This document shows, piece by piece, positions 1 through 9,139 of a DNA stretch of 32,018 bases; within the stretch, counting starts at the first letter, position 1, and each line of letters opens with the position of its first letter. The position numbers and the translations under genes are program-made. Below the pieces are notes generated by a model that saw only the letters and a list, made by a program, of their open reading frames with translations, had not been told where the DNA came from and made no database searches. The stretch is from CAYQQO01 sp964420115 (GTDB lineage Bacteria; Patescibacteriota; Minisyncoccia; Portnoybacterales; UBA2143): contig CAYQQO010000005.1 of NCBI GenBank assembly GCA_964420115.1, forward strand, positions 1 to 32,018, written 5' to 3'.

Positions 1-503
1 CAGTCAAAAGCTAAGATAGTCCGAGAATAGTCATCAAGAATTAAGATTAATTTAGTTTTATTTCCACCCAGCCAATATCCTTCTGTAGTGTCCGTTTGAA
101 CCAGATGGCCAAATCTCCCAGCCTCAAACTTTTTAAAGTATCTTTTTTCAATCTTAACTTCCTTGTAAAGATTAGCTTCTATTCTAATTCTTCTGATTGT
201 GGCTGAACTGATTGAAATGCCTTTTTCTTTAAACAAGTCTCTAATGGTCGGATTAGATCTTTGAGGTCTTTGTTGATGAAGATTAATTACTCTTTTTCTC
301 AATTCATCTTTTCTATTCCAACCACCCCTTGTTTTAGGTAAAAGAACATTTGGATCCCAGCTATTAGTTCTTAGTCTTTTTAATAGCCTTTGAACCTGGC
401 GAACGGACAACTCTAGATTAGCGGCTGCGTTGTTTAAAGAAATCAATCCCTTATCAAAGAACCTTAATTGATTGAAACGCTCTTCCAATATTTCTTTGTT
501 CAT
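1..503 (-). CDS. Transposase with integrase-type catalytic core, 3' part cut off by the window edge
   Basis: Read on the minus strand from ATG at 503, the frame stays open for 167 codons to the window edge. The N-terminal part (residues about 15-50, SLNNAAANLELSVRQVQ) is a helix-turn-helix. A second HTH-like segment follows (about 60-105, with SNPTIRDLFKEKG and SSATIRRI). The start of an RNase H-fold integrase core comes next: GHLVQTDTTEGYWLG holds the first acidic residue of a DDE triad, followed by LILILDDYSR. The second Asp and the Glu of the triad lie outside the window or cannot be assigned. This order resembles IS481 or ISNCY/IS1202 transposases, but I cannot fix the family. No clear Shine-Dalgarno precedes the ATG. 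The visible part shows no stop or frameshift, so the gene may be intact. Confidence 0.8.
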   Translation of the reverse strand, partial: MNKEILEERFNQLRFFDKGLISLNNAAANLELSVRQVQRLLKRLRTNSWDPNVLLPKTRGGWNRKDELRKRVINLHQQRPQRSNPTIRDLFKEKGISISSATIRRIRIEANLYKEVKIEKRYFKKFEAGRFGHLVQTDTTEGYWLGGNKTKLILILDDYSRTILAFD

Positions 504-589
504 ATTGGCTTAACTCTTGTTCAGTCTTTCAGACGACACTGAATTAACTTTATCAAATACGACACATTGCTGAAAGCTAACTAGTGACA
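1..589 (-). mobile_element. Insertion sequence, upstream end near 589 (partial)
   Basis: The transposase gene is preceded on its own strand by three TGTC-containing motifs: TGTCACTAGTTAG, TGTGTCGTATTTG and GTGTCGTCTGAAAG (plus-strand positions about 577-589, 557-571 and 526-541). Repeated TGTC motifs next to the transposase start are compatible with a terminal repeat carrying transposase-binding sites. The outer one would put the element boundary near 589. The other end and any target duplication are outside the window, so the boundary is an inference. Confidence 0.4.
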
Positions 590-615
590 TTTTAACTGAA
601 AGCCAACATTTGGTC

Positions 616-644
616 TTGACGTAAATCAAGTAATAATATAGGAT
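616..644 (+). promoter_or_regulatory. Predicted sigma70-type promoter of the zinc-ribbon gene
   Basis: TTGACG (616-621), a 17-base spacer and TAGGAT (639-644) give a reasonable promoter, with a predicted start near 651. It lies just outside the putative insertion sequence end and points toward the gene starting at 724. Confidence 0.45.
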
Positions 645-650
645 ACGATG

Positions 651-674
651 TCAGATCAGGTGGTCTGATTTTTT
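651..674 (+). terminator. Intrinsic terminator or attenuator immediately after the promoter
   Basis: TCAGATC (651-657) pairs with GGTCTGA (662-668) around a 4-base loop, followed directly by six T residues. The hairpin starts where transcription from the 616-644 promoter should begin, so it would end most transcripts after about 24 nt. It could be an attenuator of the zinc-ribbon gene, or it could insulate that gene from transcription arriving from the insertion sequence side. Confidence 0.5.
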
Positions 675-723
675 CGTTCTTTTTCAAACAAAAACCAACC
701 CACAACCCGAAGGAGGTGAGATT

Positions 724-933
724 GTGAAGGGTATTTGCGACTCTTGTGGACAGAAAAGAACTGTTCACATAAATCGGAAGTCCGTCAAAGCGATTTGCAG
801 TGTGTGCTACCAACGGAGCAAGGTCGGCAAGTGTGCCGATTGCAAGGAGACAAAAGTCGTCCAAGCTCTCGGACTCTGCTACGGTTGCTACCAACGTCAA
901 CGGCGCGCCAGCATGGCCGCCCGTCCCGCCTAG
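724..933 (+). CDS. Small protein with two zinc ribbons (four CxxC pairs)
   Basis: A 69-residue basic protein starting at GTG 724. A very strong ribosome binding site, AGGAGG at 711-716, lies seven bases upstream and decides the start. Cysteines form four CxxC pairs at residues 5/8, 25/28, 37/40 and 52/55. The two halves repeat one plan (CxxC, about 11-16 residues, CxxC followed by YQR), so this is probably a tandem duplication of a zinc-ribbon unit. The C-terminus is Arg/Ala-rich (QRQRRASMAARPA). Such proteins usually bind nucleic acid or act as protein adaptors; no specific function can be read here. The gene is far richer in GC than its surroundings, especially at its 3' end, and has its own promoter and terminator, so it looks like an independent cassette, possibly acquired. 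Confidence 0.75.
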   Translation: MKGICDSCGQKRTVHINRKSVKAICSVCYQRSKVGKCADCKETKVVQALGLCYGCYQRQRRASMAARPA

Positions 934-972
934 GATATTTTCATCAAGTCCCAGGCGGGACTTTTCTTTTTT
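923..972 (+). terminator. Intrinsic terminator overlapping the stop codon
   Basis: GTCCCGCCT (923-931) and AGGCGGGAC (953-961) form a perfect 9-bp stem, followed by TTTTCTTTTTT (962-972). The 5' arm contains the last sense codons and the first base of the stop codon of the zinc-ribbon gene. Confidence 0.82.
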
Positions 973-1392
973 GGTAGCAACCAAATTTGAAAATTTCTCT
1001 TCAAAAGAATTTATGAAATTTTCAAATTCTTGATATAGTATTGATGTTTTCATAATTCTTGCGCTGCCACTTTTTTGGAAGCCGGAAGCAAGGGCGCGGC
1101 GGAATTCCCCCCTTGAACCCCCCTTCTGCCGCGCCCGAGTGCAGGGTTTTCGGAAGTTAGCAAAATGCCACAGGCATTTTGCTCAAAGAAGGTTCGAACT
1201 TTATCATAAACATACACCAAGGCTGCATCTATTATTGCTTTTACTTATCCACAGGGTTGCCTGTGGATTTTTATGTTAAAATTTAAAAAAAGAAGTGTTG
1301 CTAATAATTAAGGGAGGTGCTTGCTGAATATCACAAGCTTGCTAATTTTAATTAATGGCAACTTATCTTAAGAAAGAAAGGGGGTGAAGAAA
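973..1392. other. Intergenic region with three stable inverted repeats
   Basis: No convincing gene is seen. There are three hairpins. A 9-bp GC-only stem joins GGGCGCGGC (1092-1100) to GCCGCGCCC (1128-1136) around a C-rich loop. GCAAAATGCC/GGCATTTTGC (1160-1182) has a 3-base loop. ATCCACAGG/CCTGTGGAT (1247-1268) is followed by TTTT and could act as a terminator. A Shine-Dalgarno-like AGGGAGG at 1311-1317 has only a 16-codon frame from TTG 1321 behind it, too weak to call. Confidence 0.5.
1247..1272 (+). terminator. Possible intrinsic terminator upstream of the MscS-like gene
   Basis: A 9-bp perfect stem (1247-1255 with 1260-1268) with a GTTG loop runs directly into a short T tract. No gene ends just upstream, so it may insulate the downstream gene. 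Confidence 0.4.
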
Positions 1393-2076
1393 ATGGTACT
1401 TCAGACCTGGGCAGAGGTGATAACTTCTTCTTTGCAATTGCTCTGGGCTGCATTTATTGGCTTTTTGCCTAATCTTTTAGGGGCAATAGTTGTTTTTTTT
1501 GTAGGTTGGTTAATTGCTGCTCTTTTAGGCAGGTTAGCCACTCAAGTTATCCGTGTTTTGAGAGTTGACCAGATTTTAGAGCGAATGGGTTTTAAGAAGA
1601 GCCTGGAAAGAGCTAATTTACGTTTAGATTCTGGTAAGTTTGTTGGAGAGTTAGTGCGATGGTTTTTTATAGTCGTCTTTTTAATGGCGGCAACCGATAT
1701 ACTGCGCCTACCGCAAGTAACAGGGTTCCTTAAGGAAATCCTTCTTTACATTCCTCAATTAATTGTTGCTGTTCTTATCTTGTTGGTAGCTATTTTGGTG
1801 GCTGATTTTTTGCAGCGCTTAGTCAAAGCAAGTGTTGAAGCGGCTAATCTTAAATCAGCTGACTTCTTGGCAGCTGTGGCAAAGTGGGCAGTTTTGATAT
1901 TTGCTCTTTTAGCTGCCTTGTTGCAGTTAGGCATAGTTCCGGCTTTGATTCAAACAATCTTTACTGGTTTGGTTGCTGCTTTAGCTATCAGTGTTGGTTT
2001 GGCTTTCGGCTTGGGGGGGAAAGATATGGCTGCGCAAACGCTTAGCAAGTTGAGGAAGAATATTTCTGGTGAATAA
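1393..2076 (+). CDS. Small MscS-related membrane protein (conserved TM-helix type)
   Basis: The product is a 227-residue, very hydrophobic protein with about four or five membrane helices: roughly residues 14-42, 82-105, 112-140, 155-178 and 183-205. The last helix carries the Gly/Ala-rich AISVGLAFGLGGKDMA motif, as in the pore-lining helix of MscS-type mechanosensitive channels, and the protein ends soon after without the MscS beta domain. It fits the family with repeated conserved TM helices (Pfam TM_helix), which is common in CPR genomes. The likely role is a small mechanosensitive or osmotic-release channel in the cytoplasmic membrane; this rests on family resemblance. ATG 1393 is preferred over GTG 1384, because AGGGGG (1379-1384) is the ribosome binding site and overlaps that GTG. 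The gene stands alone. Confidence 0.8.
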   Translation: MVLQTWAEVITSSLQLLWAAFIGFLPNLLGAIVVFFVGWLIAALLGRLATQVIRVLRVDQILERMGFKKSLERANLRLDSGKFVGELVRWFFIVVFLMAATDILRLPQVTGFLKEILLYIPQLIVAVLILLVAILVADFLQRLVKASVEAANLKSADFLAAVAKWAVLIFALLAALLQLGIVPALIQTIFTGLVAALAISVGLAFGLGGKDMAAQTLSKLRKNISGE

Positions 2077-2127
2077 TCTTAAAACTTAAAAACGAAGGAA
2101 ATTTACCGGCAAATTAATTAAGCGGCC

Positions 2128-2156
2128 TTGACAAGGTTGGCTTGTGGATATATCAT
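2128..2156 (+). promoter_or_regulatory. Strong sigma70-type promoter ahead of candidate small RNA
   Basis: A perfect -35 TTGACA (2128-2133), a 17-base spacer and TATCAT (2151-2156) predict transcription from about 2163. Confidence 0.7.
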
Positions 2157-2162
2157 AGATAT

Positions 2163-2270
2163 TATGAGTAATATAAAAAGACCACTGGTGAATAAACAAA
2201 GCGGTTGAGAGAACTGATGCATTTTCATTTATTCTTCCGAAAAGAAGACCGCTGGACTAGCGGTCTTTTT
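2163..2270 (+). ncRNA. Candidate small RNA or 23S leader RNA of about 108 nt
   Basis: The segment runs from the predicted start of the 2128-2156 promoter to the T-run of an intrinsic terminator. It contains no substantial open frame, only a 14-codon one from ATG 2164 at the very 5' end (MSNIKRPLVNKQSG). Bases 2175-2186 are complementary to 2259-2270 with one mismatch. The RNA can therefore close on itself 5' to 3', or form the short terminator hairpin, but not both. It may be a stand-alone small RNA or an attenuated leader for the 23S gene that begins about 150 bases later. I do not recognise a known RNA family. Confidence 0.5.
2247..2270 (+). terminator. Intrinsic terminator of the candidate small RNA
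   Basis: GACCGCT (2247-2253), a 5-base loop, AGCGGTC (2259-2265) and TTTTT (2266-2270) form a 7-bp stem followed directly by a T-run. Confidence 0.8.
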
Positions 2271-2310
2271 ATAACCCTTTATTCTCTTTTTAAAAGCGCT
2301 TAGAGGGTCT

Positions 2311-2345
2311 GTACTTTGACAATTGAAAGACAATATTTCTGTCAT
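2311..2345 (+). promoter_or_regulatory. boxA-like antitermination motif and/or promoter of the 23S-5S unit
   Basis: GTACTTTGACAAT (2311-2323) resembles the boxA element (consensus about TGYTCTTTRACAA) found in rRNA leaders and 16S-23S spacers. The same bases contain TTGACA (2316-2321), which with an 18-base spacer and TGTCAT (2340-2345) could also be a promoter of moderate quality. The sequence cannot decide between the two readings, and both fit a separately transcribed 23S-5S unit. Confidence 0.45.
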
Positions 2346-2395
2346 TAAAAAAGTATAGCGGTTACCAAAAAATTCCTAACAATTATGATATTTTG

Positions 2396-2423
2396 AATAT
2401 CTAAAAAGTTAGGAGGGTAAATT
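2396..2423 (+). repeat. 5' arm of the 23S rRNA processing stem
   Basis: These 28 bases are the exact reverse complement of 5451-5478 on the other side of the 23S gene. The resulting 28-bp duplex brackets the rRNA like the RNase III processing stems of other bacteria. Confidence 0.85.
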
Positions 2424-5450
<3,027 letters not shown>

Positions 5451-5478
5451 AATTTACCCTCCTAACTTTTTAGATATT
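5451..5478 (+). repeat. 3' arm of the 23S rRNA processing stem
   Basis: Exact reverse complement of 2396-2423, starting just after the 23S 3' end. Confidence 0.85.
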
Positions 5479-5524
5479 TATTGTAATTCAATGTTTTGCT
5501 TTCCAGCGAAGCATTAGCAGATGT

Positions 5525-5547
5525 TGCGCTTTTTTGTAAAAAGCGCA
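5525..5547 (+). repeat. Hairpin between 23S and 5S
   Basis: TGCGCTTTTT and AAAAAGCGCA form a perfect 10-bp stem with a 3-base loop in the spacer. There is no T-run after it, so it is more likely a processing site than a terminator. Confidence 0.55.
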
Positions 5548-5586
5548 GGTATCTCCGGGCGTAATTTATATTTAAAATCGTATCTA

Positions 5587-5702
5587 GCTTATGGGGGCTA
5601 TACTGGTATTGCTCCACCTGTTCCCATTCCGAACACAGAAGTGAAATATGCCGAGGCCGATGATAGTGGCTTTGCCGCGAAAGTAGGTAGCTCCCGTAAG
5701 GT
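5587..5702 (+). rRNA. rrf: 5S ribosomal RNA
   Basis: The conserved core CTCCACCTGTTCCCATTCCG followed by AACACAGAAGTGAAA, and later GCGAAAGTAGGTAGC, is typical of 5S rRNA. Helix I pairs 5588-5595 with 5693-5700. The helix continues outward, pairing 5578-5586 with 5702-5710, as a precursor stem. The mature ends are estimated from helix I. The gene lies about 135 bases after the 23S and is probably co-transcribed with it. Confidence 0.92.
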
Positions 5703-5716
5703 GGATGCGATTTTTT
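5702..5716 (+). terminator. Terminator of the 23S-5S unit
   Basis: The 3' arm of the extended 5S closing stem (through 5710) is followed directly by six T residues (5711-5716). The 5S precursor stem itself could serve as the terminator hairpin. Confidence 0.45.
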
Positions 5717-5894
5717 AATTGTCGGCCCCTACTTCCCCACCAGAAAGTTCCTGCCTTTATCCAAAAAGATGAATGGAGGATTTTCCCCAATCAGTTCCGC
5801 TGGAATGCCGCGGGCTTTAAGCTGTGGCGGGGCTTTACTCTGCTTAGCAAAAGCAATATAATTAAGGTAGATAATATCGACAATATTTAATTTG

Positions 5895-6716
5895 ATGGAT
5901 AGGCGTATTATAAAACAAATTGTTATTGGTTTAATTTCACTTTTAGTTTTAAGCGGTCTGGTTTTTTTTGTTTATTGGTTGTTTAAACCAGCTCCTTCTT
6001 GTTTTGATGGGGTCCAGAATCAAGGAGAGAGAGGGGTTGATTGCGGCGGGCCCTGTTTATCTTGTGATGAATTAAAATTAGAAGATGTAGAGGTATTATG
6101 GCTTGAGGCAGTTATCGGGCAGAATGGCTTTTACGATTTAGCTGCCAGAATCAGAAACCCTAATCAGAATTACGGTACTGGGGAATTACCTTATCGTTTT
6201 GAACTTTTTGATGATAGAAATAACCTGATAGGGCATTATGATGGTCGGACTTTTATCCTCCCTAATCAGACAAAGTATCTTGTGCAAATAAAAGTGCCGA
6301 GCCAAGGAATAGTCAAAAGAGTTGCTCTTGCTTTTGGGGAAATTAAATGGTTAAAACTTAGTGATTACCAGCCGCCCCAGCTGGTTATTAACAATAAAGA
6401 ATATCATCTTTTGGGTAATGCTGGTTTGGGGTATGGCCAAGCAAGAGCTGTTTTGATAAATAAGAGCAGTTTTGATTATGAGAATGTAGAGGTTGACATA
6501 TTGCTTTTTGATAAATCAGATAATTTAATTGCTCTTAATAGGACCGAAGTTAATGCGTTATTATCCGACCAGGAACGGGATTTTACTGTGACATGGTTTA
6601 AAGAGATTATTGGTCAAGTTGCTTTGGTTGAAATAGAAGCAGAAACTAATATTTTTGATCCAAATAATTTTTTATCAACAAAAGGAGAAGTTCCTGATAG
6701 ATTTCAGGAGTATTAA
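5895..6716 (+). CDS. Membrane-anchored extracytoplasmic protein with a CxDG...DCGGxC motif
   Basis: The product has 273 residues. An N-terminal signal anchor (RRIIKQIVIGLISLLVLSG to W28) is followed by a short Cys motif: C36-x-D-G, then D49-C50-G-G-x-C54-x-x-C57. The rest is beta-rich: residues about 60-150 and 160-260 look like two immunoglobulin-like or FxLYD-type sandwiches (for example AARIRNPNQNYGTGELPYRFELFDDRNNL, here described only by its ends A83 and L111). Such proteins are frequent in CPR genomes and have no assigned function; a role at the cell surface is inferred. ATG 5895 is chosen over the adjacent TTG 5892. There is no clear ribosome binding site. The gene stands between the 5S rRNA and the tandem repeat. 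Confidence 0.8.
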   Translation: MDRRIIKQIVIGLISLLVLSGLVFFVYWLFKPAPSCFDGVQNQGERGVDCGGPCLSCDELKLEDVEVLWLEAVIGQNGFYDLAARIRNPNQNYGTGELPYRFELFDDRNNLIGHYDGRTFILPNQTKYLVQIKVPSQGIVKRVALAFGEIKWLKLSDYQPPQLVINNKEYHLLGNAGLGYGQARAVLINKSSFDYENVEVDILLFDKSDNLIALNRTEVNALLSDQERDFTVTWFKEIIGQVALVEIEAETNIFDPNNFLSTKGEVPDRFQEY

Positions 6717-6789
6717 AACTTTATAAACCTTAAAAATTAGAACCTGTAACTTTATAAAACCTTATAAATTAAATAGTTTTTATAGCATA

Positions 6790-7007
6790 AGTGGAGTAAG
6801 TGGAGTAAGTGGAGTAAGTGGAGTAAGTGGAGTAAGTGGAGTAAGTGGAGTNNNNNNNNNNNNNNNNNNNNNNNNNNNNNNNNNNNNNNNNNNNNNNNNN
6901 NNNNNNNNNNNNNNNNNNNNNNNNNNNNNNNNNNNNNNNNNNNNNNNNNNNAGTGGAGTAAGTGGAGTAAGTGGAGTAAGTGGAGTAAGTGGAGTAAGTG
7001 GAGTAAT
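6790..7007. repeat. 9-bp tandem repeat (GTGGAGTAA) with an assembly gap
   Basis: At least six perfect copies of GTGGAGTAA run from 6791, then 100 N (6852-6951), then six more copies to 7006. The exact 100-base N run is the usual placeholder for a scaffold gap, so the copy number is at least 12 and otherwise unknown. The stretch 6717-7106 between the anchored protein and rodA holds no gene. Frames through the repeat read as low-complexity Ser-Thr-Tyr (minus) or Ser-Gly-Val (plus) with no start signals. Its function is unknown; it may be a slippage-prone minisatellite. Confidence 0.9.
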
Positions 7008-7106
7008 TATTCATTAGCAGGAGTTATGTTTTCCTTGGGGGGGGTGCTTGTGGTTATCTAGGAAAAATAAGGTTAATTTTGGTTTCAGATTCTAAATTTT
7101 AAGGTT

Positions 7107-8186
7107 ATGTTTCCGCATCTTAAAAAAACAGACTGGTTTTTAACAGGTGTAGTCCTACTTCTTTCCGGGGTGGGGCTATTAACTATATACAAAATCGGCT
7201 CTCCAGAATCGTTCATTTTCTTCAAGAGACAGCTTATTTTTCTCGGGTTTGGTCTTTTGCTGATGTTTTTGATAAGTTTTTCTGACTATCGTATTTTCAA
7301 AAATCATTCTTCTGTTTTAATCGCTCTTTATTTGGTTTCTCTATTTGCTTTGGGATTGGTTTTGTTTTCACCAGAGATAAGAGGATCGTCTAGTTGGTTT
7401 AAAATAGGATCATTAAGTATTGAGCCGATAGAGTTTGCTAAAATAGTGATTATTTTGCTGTTGGCTAAATTTTTCTCACTGCGGCACATTGAATTATACC
7501 GCATTCGCCACATGGTTGCTTCTGGTATATACATTAGTTTGCCGGCGGCTATGGTTCTCTTGCAACCAGACTTTGGTTCGGTTTTGGTTTTGGGCGGCAT
7601 CTGGTTGGGGATTGTGTTTTTAGCTGGCATTGGCTTGCGTCATTTTATTATTTTAATGCTGCTTGGTCTTATTTTTTTTGGCATTAGTTGGTTTGGAATT
7701 TTAGAAGAATACCAAAAGGAAAGAGTTCTTAATTTTCTCAATCCAGAACAAGATCCTTATGGCGGGGGATACCATATCAGTCAATCTTTAATTGCCGTTG
7801 GTTCAGGTGGAATATTAGGCCGAGCTCCCGGCGCCAGCACTCAAGCCGGCCTTAAATTTTTACCTGATAAGCATACAGATTTTATTTTCGCCACTTTTGC
7901 TGAACAGAGGGGGGTTGTCGGAGTTTTGTTTTTACTTATTTTATTCGGTGTGTTGTTTTGGAGAATTATTAAGATAGCTTTGTTGTCTTCTAATAATTTT
8001 TCGCGTCTTTTTGCCAGCGGGATCGCTGTTATGATTTTTATTCAATTGATTATTAACATTGGAATGAATATAGGCATTCTACCGATTACCGGCTTGACTC
8101 TGCCGTTTGTTAGTTATGGAGGAAGCAGTTTAGTTAGTACTTTTATAGGAATGGGTATTCTGCAAAGCATTAAAATAAGAAGTTAA
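7107..8186 (+). CDS. rodA: Rod-shape-determining peptidoglycan glycosyltransferase RodA (SEDS family)
   Basis: The product has 359 residues and about ten membrane helices, as expected for SEDS proteins, which polymerise lipid II into glycan strands in the cytoplasmic membrane together with a class B penicillin-binding protein. Diagnostic segments are RGSSSWFKIG and SIEPIEFAKI, QPDFGSVLVL, the FLPDKHTDFIFATFAEQRG block (the conserved Asp of HTD is D258 here), and NIGMNIGILPITGLTLPFVS followed by YGGSS near the C-terminus. The HTDFIFA block fits RodA better than FtsW or SpoVE. ATG 7107 has only a weak AAGG upstream (7101-7104). No penicillin-binding protein gene is adjacent. A strong terminator follows. 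Confidence 0.88.
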   Translation: MFPHLKKTDWFLTGVVLLLSGVGLLTIYKIGSPESFIFFKRQLIFLGFGLLLMFLISFSDYRIFKNHSSVLIALYLVSLFALGLVLFSPEIRGSSSWFKIGSLSIEPIEFAKIVIILLLAKFFSLRHIELYRIRHMVASGIYISLPAAMVLLQPDFGSVLVLGGIWLGIVFLAGIGLRHFIILMLLGLIFFGISWFGILEEYQKERVLNFLNPEQDPYGGGYHISQSLIAVGSGGILGRAPGASTQAGLKFLPDKHTDFIFATFAEQRGVVGVLFLLILFGVLFWRIIKIALLSSNNFSRLFASGIAVMIFIQLIINIGMNIGILPITGLTLPFVSYGGSSLVSTFIGMGILQSIKIRS

Positions 8187-8215
8187 CCTGTTTTTAGTTG
8201 TTGTATTAAGATGAT

Positions 8216-8248
8216 AAAAAACCACGTCCTTCTAGGACGGGTTTTTTA
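8216..8248. terminator. Bidirectional intrinsic terminator
   Basis: An A6 tract, CC and GTCCT pair with AGGAC, GGG and a T6 tract around a 3-base loop, with a single bulged A at 8224. The stem is flanked by A6 on one side and T6 on the other, so it can end both rodA (plus) and the convergent HTH gene (minus). Confidence 0.85.
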
Positions 8249-8268
8249 TTGTTTTGGTTTATATTTAT

Positions 8269-8478
8269 TTAAAAAAGATCCATTTTCTTTTTAGCTTGTT
8301 GGACCCTGCTTAATTCTAATTTTCTTAAAAAACTTTCTATCTGATCTAGTCTATAAAGACGATAATTATTAGCTGGGTTTCTGTATGGTTTTAAAAGTCC
8401 TTTCCTATCCCAGTTTCTTAGTGTCAGGGGAGTGACATGAAGAAGTTTAGCCGCTTTTTTAATAGTAATGTATTTCAT
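8269..8478 (-). CDS. MerR-type helix-turn-helix protein (DNA-binding domain only)
   Basis: The product has 69 residues. The sequence MKYITIKKAAKLLHVTPLTL, then RNWDRKGLL and NNYRLYRLDQIESFL, is the HTH plus wing of MerR or excisionase-type proteins. Only a short basic tail follows; the coiled coil and effector domain of full MerR regulators are missing. It probably binds DNA as a small regulator, with unknown target. A promoter lies upstream at 8524-8551, and the leader is about 40 nt without a Shine-Dalgarno. It lies about 0.8 kb from the surface-protein operon promoter, so that operon is a possible but unproven target. Confidence 0.78.
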   Translation of the reverse strand: MKYITIKKAAKLLHVTPLTLRNWDRKGLLKPYRNPANNYRLYRLDQIESFLRKLELSRVQQAKKKMDLF

Positions 8479-8523
8479 AGTTTAATTAATATATTATTAA
8501 TGTTTATATATCTTTATAAATAT

Positions 8524-8551
8524 TTTATATTCTTATAATACCCCAGGTCAA
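8524..8551 (-). promoter_or_regulatory. Predicted promoter of the MerR-type gene
   Basis: On the minus strand, TTGACC (8546-8551), a 16-base spacer and TATAAA (8524-8529) predict transcription from about 8517. Confidence 0.55.
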
Positions 8552-8607
8552 GTGGATAACTTATTATAAATAGGATAATCAATATTATAATTATAGATAA
8601 GGAGGTT

Positions 8608-8730
8608 GTGCGCAAATGGGTATTTCTCTCCTTCTTTGATGTATTAAGGGGATTTTTGAGAAGTCAAAATGTTTATTGGCTTATTTTATATATTTTTGAG
8701 AGATTTTTTAACGCCTTATTCGCAGGATAA
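8608..8730 (+). CDS. Candidate 40-residue aromatic, hydrophobic peptide
   Basis: A frame from GTG 8608 encodes a peptide beginning MRKWVFLSFFDVLRGFL and ending ERFFNALFAG, rich in Phe, Leu and Tyr with scattered Arg; one membrane or amphipathic helix is plausible. The strong AAGGAGG at 8599-8605 is only two bases from this GTG, shorter than usual. ATG 8616 has better spacing but gives a seven-codon frame. A near-consensus TATAAT is at 8586-8591, without a good -35. I cannot say that it is expressed. Confidence 0.28.
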   Translation: MRKWVFLSFFDVLRGFLRSQNVYWLILYIFERFFNALFAG

Positions 8731-9139
8731 AGCGCCTTTACATAAATTAAACAATTAATTATCTTGTTTTATTTTAATATTTTAATTTTTGAAGCGTTTG
8801 AGCAACGGGGGTTTTTGAATAGTCCATGTCCGCCTGCCGACAGGCAGGGTTTACGCGCCCGGGTTATGCCCTCTATTCGCGTTGGCGAGTAGATATTATT
8901 ATTTGGTTAGGTTTATTCTTTTGTTGGGGCATATGTATATTTAGTTTAGGCAGGCAGTTATGCAGAGAGCGTCTGCCGTGGTCGGAGTCTTTTATTTGCT
9001 GTTTTAATTTTAGTGTTTTTATTTTTCTAAAGATAATAAAACTTTTTATTTTGTAAATTATTTTAATGCAGCTGGGAGAATAGATTAATATTTATTTTTT
9101 TATTTTGGTAGGATTAAAAAAAAAGATCATTGTGGATAA
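8731..9139. other. AT-rich intergenic region with two GC-rich palindromes
   Basis: I see no supportable gene here. CCTGCC/GGCAGG (8833-8848) forms a REP-like hairpin, and CTATTCGC/GCGAGTAG (8873-8892, GTTG loop) a second one. Both sit in a short GC-rich island of 8820-8895, unlike the flanking DNA. A related GGCAGGCAG...CTGCC arrangement lies at 8950-8979. Confidence 0.5.

Noticed and set aside
592..1053. 153-codon open frame on the minus strand across the zinc-ribbon gene
   Set aside because: It lies antisense to a gene with an ideal ribosome binding site, promoter and terminator, runs through the terminator hairpin, and has no ribosome binding site of its own.
1184..1206. GGTTCGAAC resembling a tRNA T-loop
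   Set aside because: No acceptor stem, anticodon arm or D arm can be built around it.
1384..1392. GTG 1384 as start of the MscS-like gene
   Set aside because: The GTG lies within the AGGGGGTGA ribosome binding site that serves ATG 1393.
6790..7007. Possible CRISPR array
   Set aside because: Units are 9 bp and contiguous with no spacers.
6769..7014. 81-codon Ser-Thr-Tyr frame
   Set aside because: It is a translation of the 9-bp tandem repeat and the N gap, with no start signals.
8826..9056. 76-codon frame in the AT-rich spacer
   Set aside because: No ribosome binding site, a composition shift across the GC-rich island, and it runs through two palindromes.
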